Shown here: positions 4,741 through 5,964 of the stretch, piece after piece | Layout of the letters: each line of letters opens with the position of its first letter | Numbering within the stretch: the stretch's first letter is position 1 | DNA from: Thermoprotei archaeon | GTDB lineage: Archaea; Thermoproteota; Thermoprotei_A; Marsarchaeales; UBA168 | Reading direction: 5' to 3' | Length of the DNA stretch: 5,964 nt | Assembly (NCBI GenBank): GCA_011055275.1 | Contig: DSEZ01000036.1 | Span: 1 to 5,964, forward strand | Notes under the pieces: model-generated | Told to the model about the DNA's origin: nothing | Seen by the model: the letters and a program-made list of their open reading frames with translations, nothing else | Database searches by the model: none | Position numbers and translations under genes: made by a program

Positions 4741-5964
4741 ATGAATAACGCCTTCAAGGTCAAAACGAAGGATCTCCTCGGGCGCCTCGGCGAAATGCGC
4801 ACGAAATCGGGTTCCTTCGAAACTCCTACGCTAGCTCCAGTCATATCGGTTTCAGGTGGGCCGCTTTCAGCTAAAGAAATCAAGGACATGGGTTTTGACC
4901 TAGTCATAACCAACGCCTACCTCTGGATGAGAAAAGGCGAGAGCCGCGATATCCACTCGATTCTGGACGTCAACGGGCCTATAATGACCGACTCCGGCGC
5001 TTACCAGCTCTTGGTTTACAAGAGCGTCGACACGACAAACGAGGAGATAATACGCTTTCAAGAGAGAATAAATACCGATATAGGCGTTGTCCTAGACACG
5101 CCAACGGGTATGGTAAGCGAGAGAGAGGCCAGAAGAACCGTTGAAAATACGATAAAAAGTGAACAGGAGGCACTGAATCTGATATCAAACAACGAGATAA
5201 TTTGGACTGCCCCTATACAGGGCGGCACCTATAGGTCGCTTCTAACGGAAATGGTTGAAGCAGCGGCCGCCATGGATTATCCCCTTTACGCGCTAGGATC
5301 TCCTACTCCTTTGATGGAAGGGCACATGTACTCGAAGCTTTTTGAAGTGCTTTACTCGGTGAGGATGATGCTTCCTCCGCACAAACCCTTGCACTTGTTT
5401 GGAGCTGGCCACCCGTCCATATTTTCGTTTGCCGTTGCGCTGGGAGCAGACACCTTCGACTCGGCAGCTTACGCTCTATTTGCCAAAGAGGGAAGATACA
5501 TGACGGTAATGGGTTCAGAGAAGCTCGAGAACCTAAAGGAGTTCCCATGCTCTTGTCCAGTTTGCACCACTTACAAGCCCAGCGAGCTGCTGACGATGGA
5601 TAAGAAAGAAAGGGAAAGACTTTTGGCGAAACATAATCTCTACGTTTCCTTGGCTGAGATAAAGACCATAAGAAACGCAATAAGTCAGGGTAAGCTCTGG
5701 GACCTCGTTGAGAGCAGGGCTAGGGCTTCTCCTGAGCTTTGGGAGGTCTTTAAGAACTTTGGGCTGTACTCTAGGGGATTCCTTTACCACACCCAAGTTA
5801 GAAACCCCGGTGCCAGAGGGTTCTCCGTTATAGACTCCGACTCCGCTCAAAGGCCCGAGTTACTATGGCATTTGGAGTCGATAAAGAGGCTGCTGGACTC
5901 CGAAAGCGAGGTAACGATAACCACTAGGTACTTTGCAAACAAGGCGCCATCAGGCGCCTATATC
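4741..5964 (+). CDS. tgtA: Archaeosine tRNA-guanine transglycosylase TgtA (C-terminus cut by window edge)
   Basis: The frame runs 408 codons from ATG 4741 to the window edge without a stop. TgtA swaps guanine 15 in the tRNA D-loop for preQ0, the first tRNA-level step of archaeosine synthesis. The catalytic barrel shows MTDSGAYQLLVY (82-93) with the base-binding Asp84. EEIIRFQERINTDIGVVLDTPT follows, then PIQGGTYRSL (158-167), ALGSPTPLME and HLFGAGHP. FDSAAYALFA carries the expected nucleophile Asp240. The zinc site is CSCPVC (Cys270, Cys272, Cys275) with His298 in LLAKHNLYV. After about residue 345 a C-terminal region typical of archaeal enzymes begins (FSVIDSDSAQRPEL); any PUA domain lies outside the window. 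The family is archaeal, not the bacterial queuine form, which fixes the domain of life. It diverges from the tRNA/rRNA maturation operon. An alternative GTG start at 4732 would add three residues. All catalytic and zinc residues look intact. Confidence 0.96.
   Translation, partial: MNNAFKVKTKDLLGRLGEMRTKSGSFETPTLAPVISVSGGPLSAKEIKDMGFDLVITNAYLWMRKGESRDIHSILDVNGPIMTDSGAYQLLVYKSVDTTNEEIIRFQERINTDIGVVLDTPTGMVSEREARRTVENTIKSEQEALNLISNNEIIWTAPIQGGTYRSLLTEMVEAAAAMDYPLYALGSPTPLMEGHMYSKLFEVLYSVRMMLPPHKPLHLFGAGHPSIFSFAVALGADTFDSAAYALFAKEGRYMTVMGSEKLENLKEFPCSCPVCTTYKPSELLTMDKKERERLLAKHNLYVSLAEIKTIRNAISQGKLWDLVESRARASPELWEVFKNFGLYSRGFLYHTQVRNPGARGFSVIDSDSAQRPELLWHLESIKRLLDSESEVTITTRYFANKAPSGAYI

Noticed and set aside
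4728..5850. Minus-strand frames of 61-125 codons opposite tgtA
   Set aside because: They are antisense to an intact, strongly conserved transglycosylase; Ser/Arg-rich content fits shadow reading.
1..5964. CRISPR array, insertion sequence, transposase, prophage or toxin-antitoxin pair
   Set aside because: No direct repeats with regular spacers, terminal inverted repeats, or mobile/defence protein motifs are visible on either strand.

Overview
The window looks like part of an archaeal chromosome devoted to RNA maturation and RNA/protein methylation. The strongest lineage evidence is an archaeosine-type tRNA-guanine transglycosylase, an enzyme class restricted to Archaea. It is supported by archaeal forms of KsgA/Dim1, a HemK2/Mtq2-type release-factor methyltransferase, a THUMP-type tRNA guanosine methyltransferase, promoters with BRE/TATA-like elements, and GGTG-type Shine-Dalgarno sites. 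Base composition is near half G+C by eye, and TTG starts are frequent. A thermophilic Crenarchaeota/Korarchaeota-like host is my guess, but the window does not fix the phylum.

Layout. From about position 4502 down to the left edge, six genes read leftward on the minus strand with tiny gaps or overlaps. In transcription order they are: a THUMP-domain tRNA (guanine-N2) methyltransferase of the Trm-G10 type (4502-3474); a small winged-helix protein of unknown function, possibly DUF2250-like (3451-3002); RNase Z (3002-2055); KsgA/Dim1 rRNA adenine dimethyltransferase (2047-1292); a HemK2-type release-factor glutamine methyltransferase (1295-747); and, after a 56-base gap with its own possible promoter, a TrmJ-like SPOUT tRNA ribose methyltransferase (690 to beyond position 1, C-terminus cut). 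A divergent gene on the plus strand, tgtA (4741 to beyond 5964), encodes the catalytic and zinc-binding parts of archaeosine tRNA-guanine transglycosylase. The 238-base divergent intergenic region holds a credible promoter for tgtA but no RNA gene or protein gene that I can recognise.

How the genes fit together. RNase Z cuts the 3' trailer from pre-tRNA. Trm-G10, TrmJ and TgtA then modify tRNA at the core (G10), the anticodon loop (position 32) and the D-loop (position 15). KsgA dimethylates the 3' end of 16S rRNA, and HemK2 methylates the release factor. The block is therefore a translation-apparatus maturation cluster rather than a defence or mobile region. The most unusual thing I see is in RNase Z: its last metal-ligand histidine motif is replaced (LFNFGGKA where the family has LTHxSxRY), although every other metal-binding motif is intact. 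Secondary points are the uncharacterised winged-helix gene embedded in the operon, a 9-codon overlapping frame just upstream of it, and two similar CCCAAA-N3/4-CTTATA promoter-like elements placed 55-56 bases before the trmJ and tgtA start codons.
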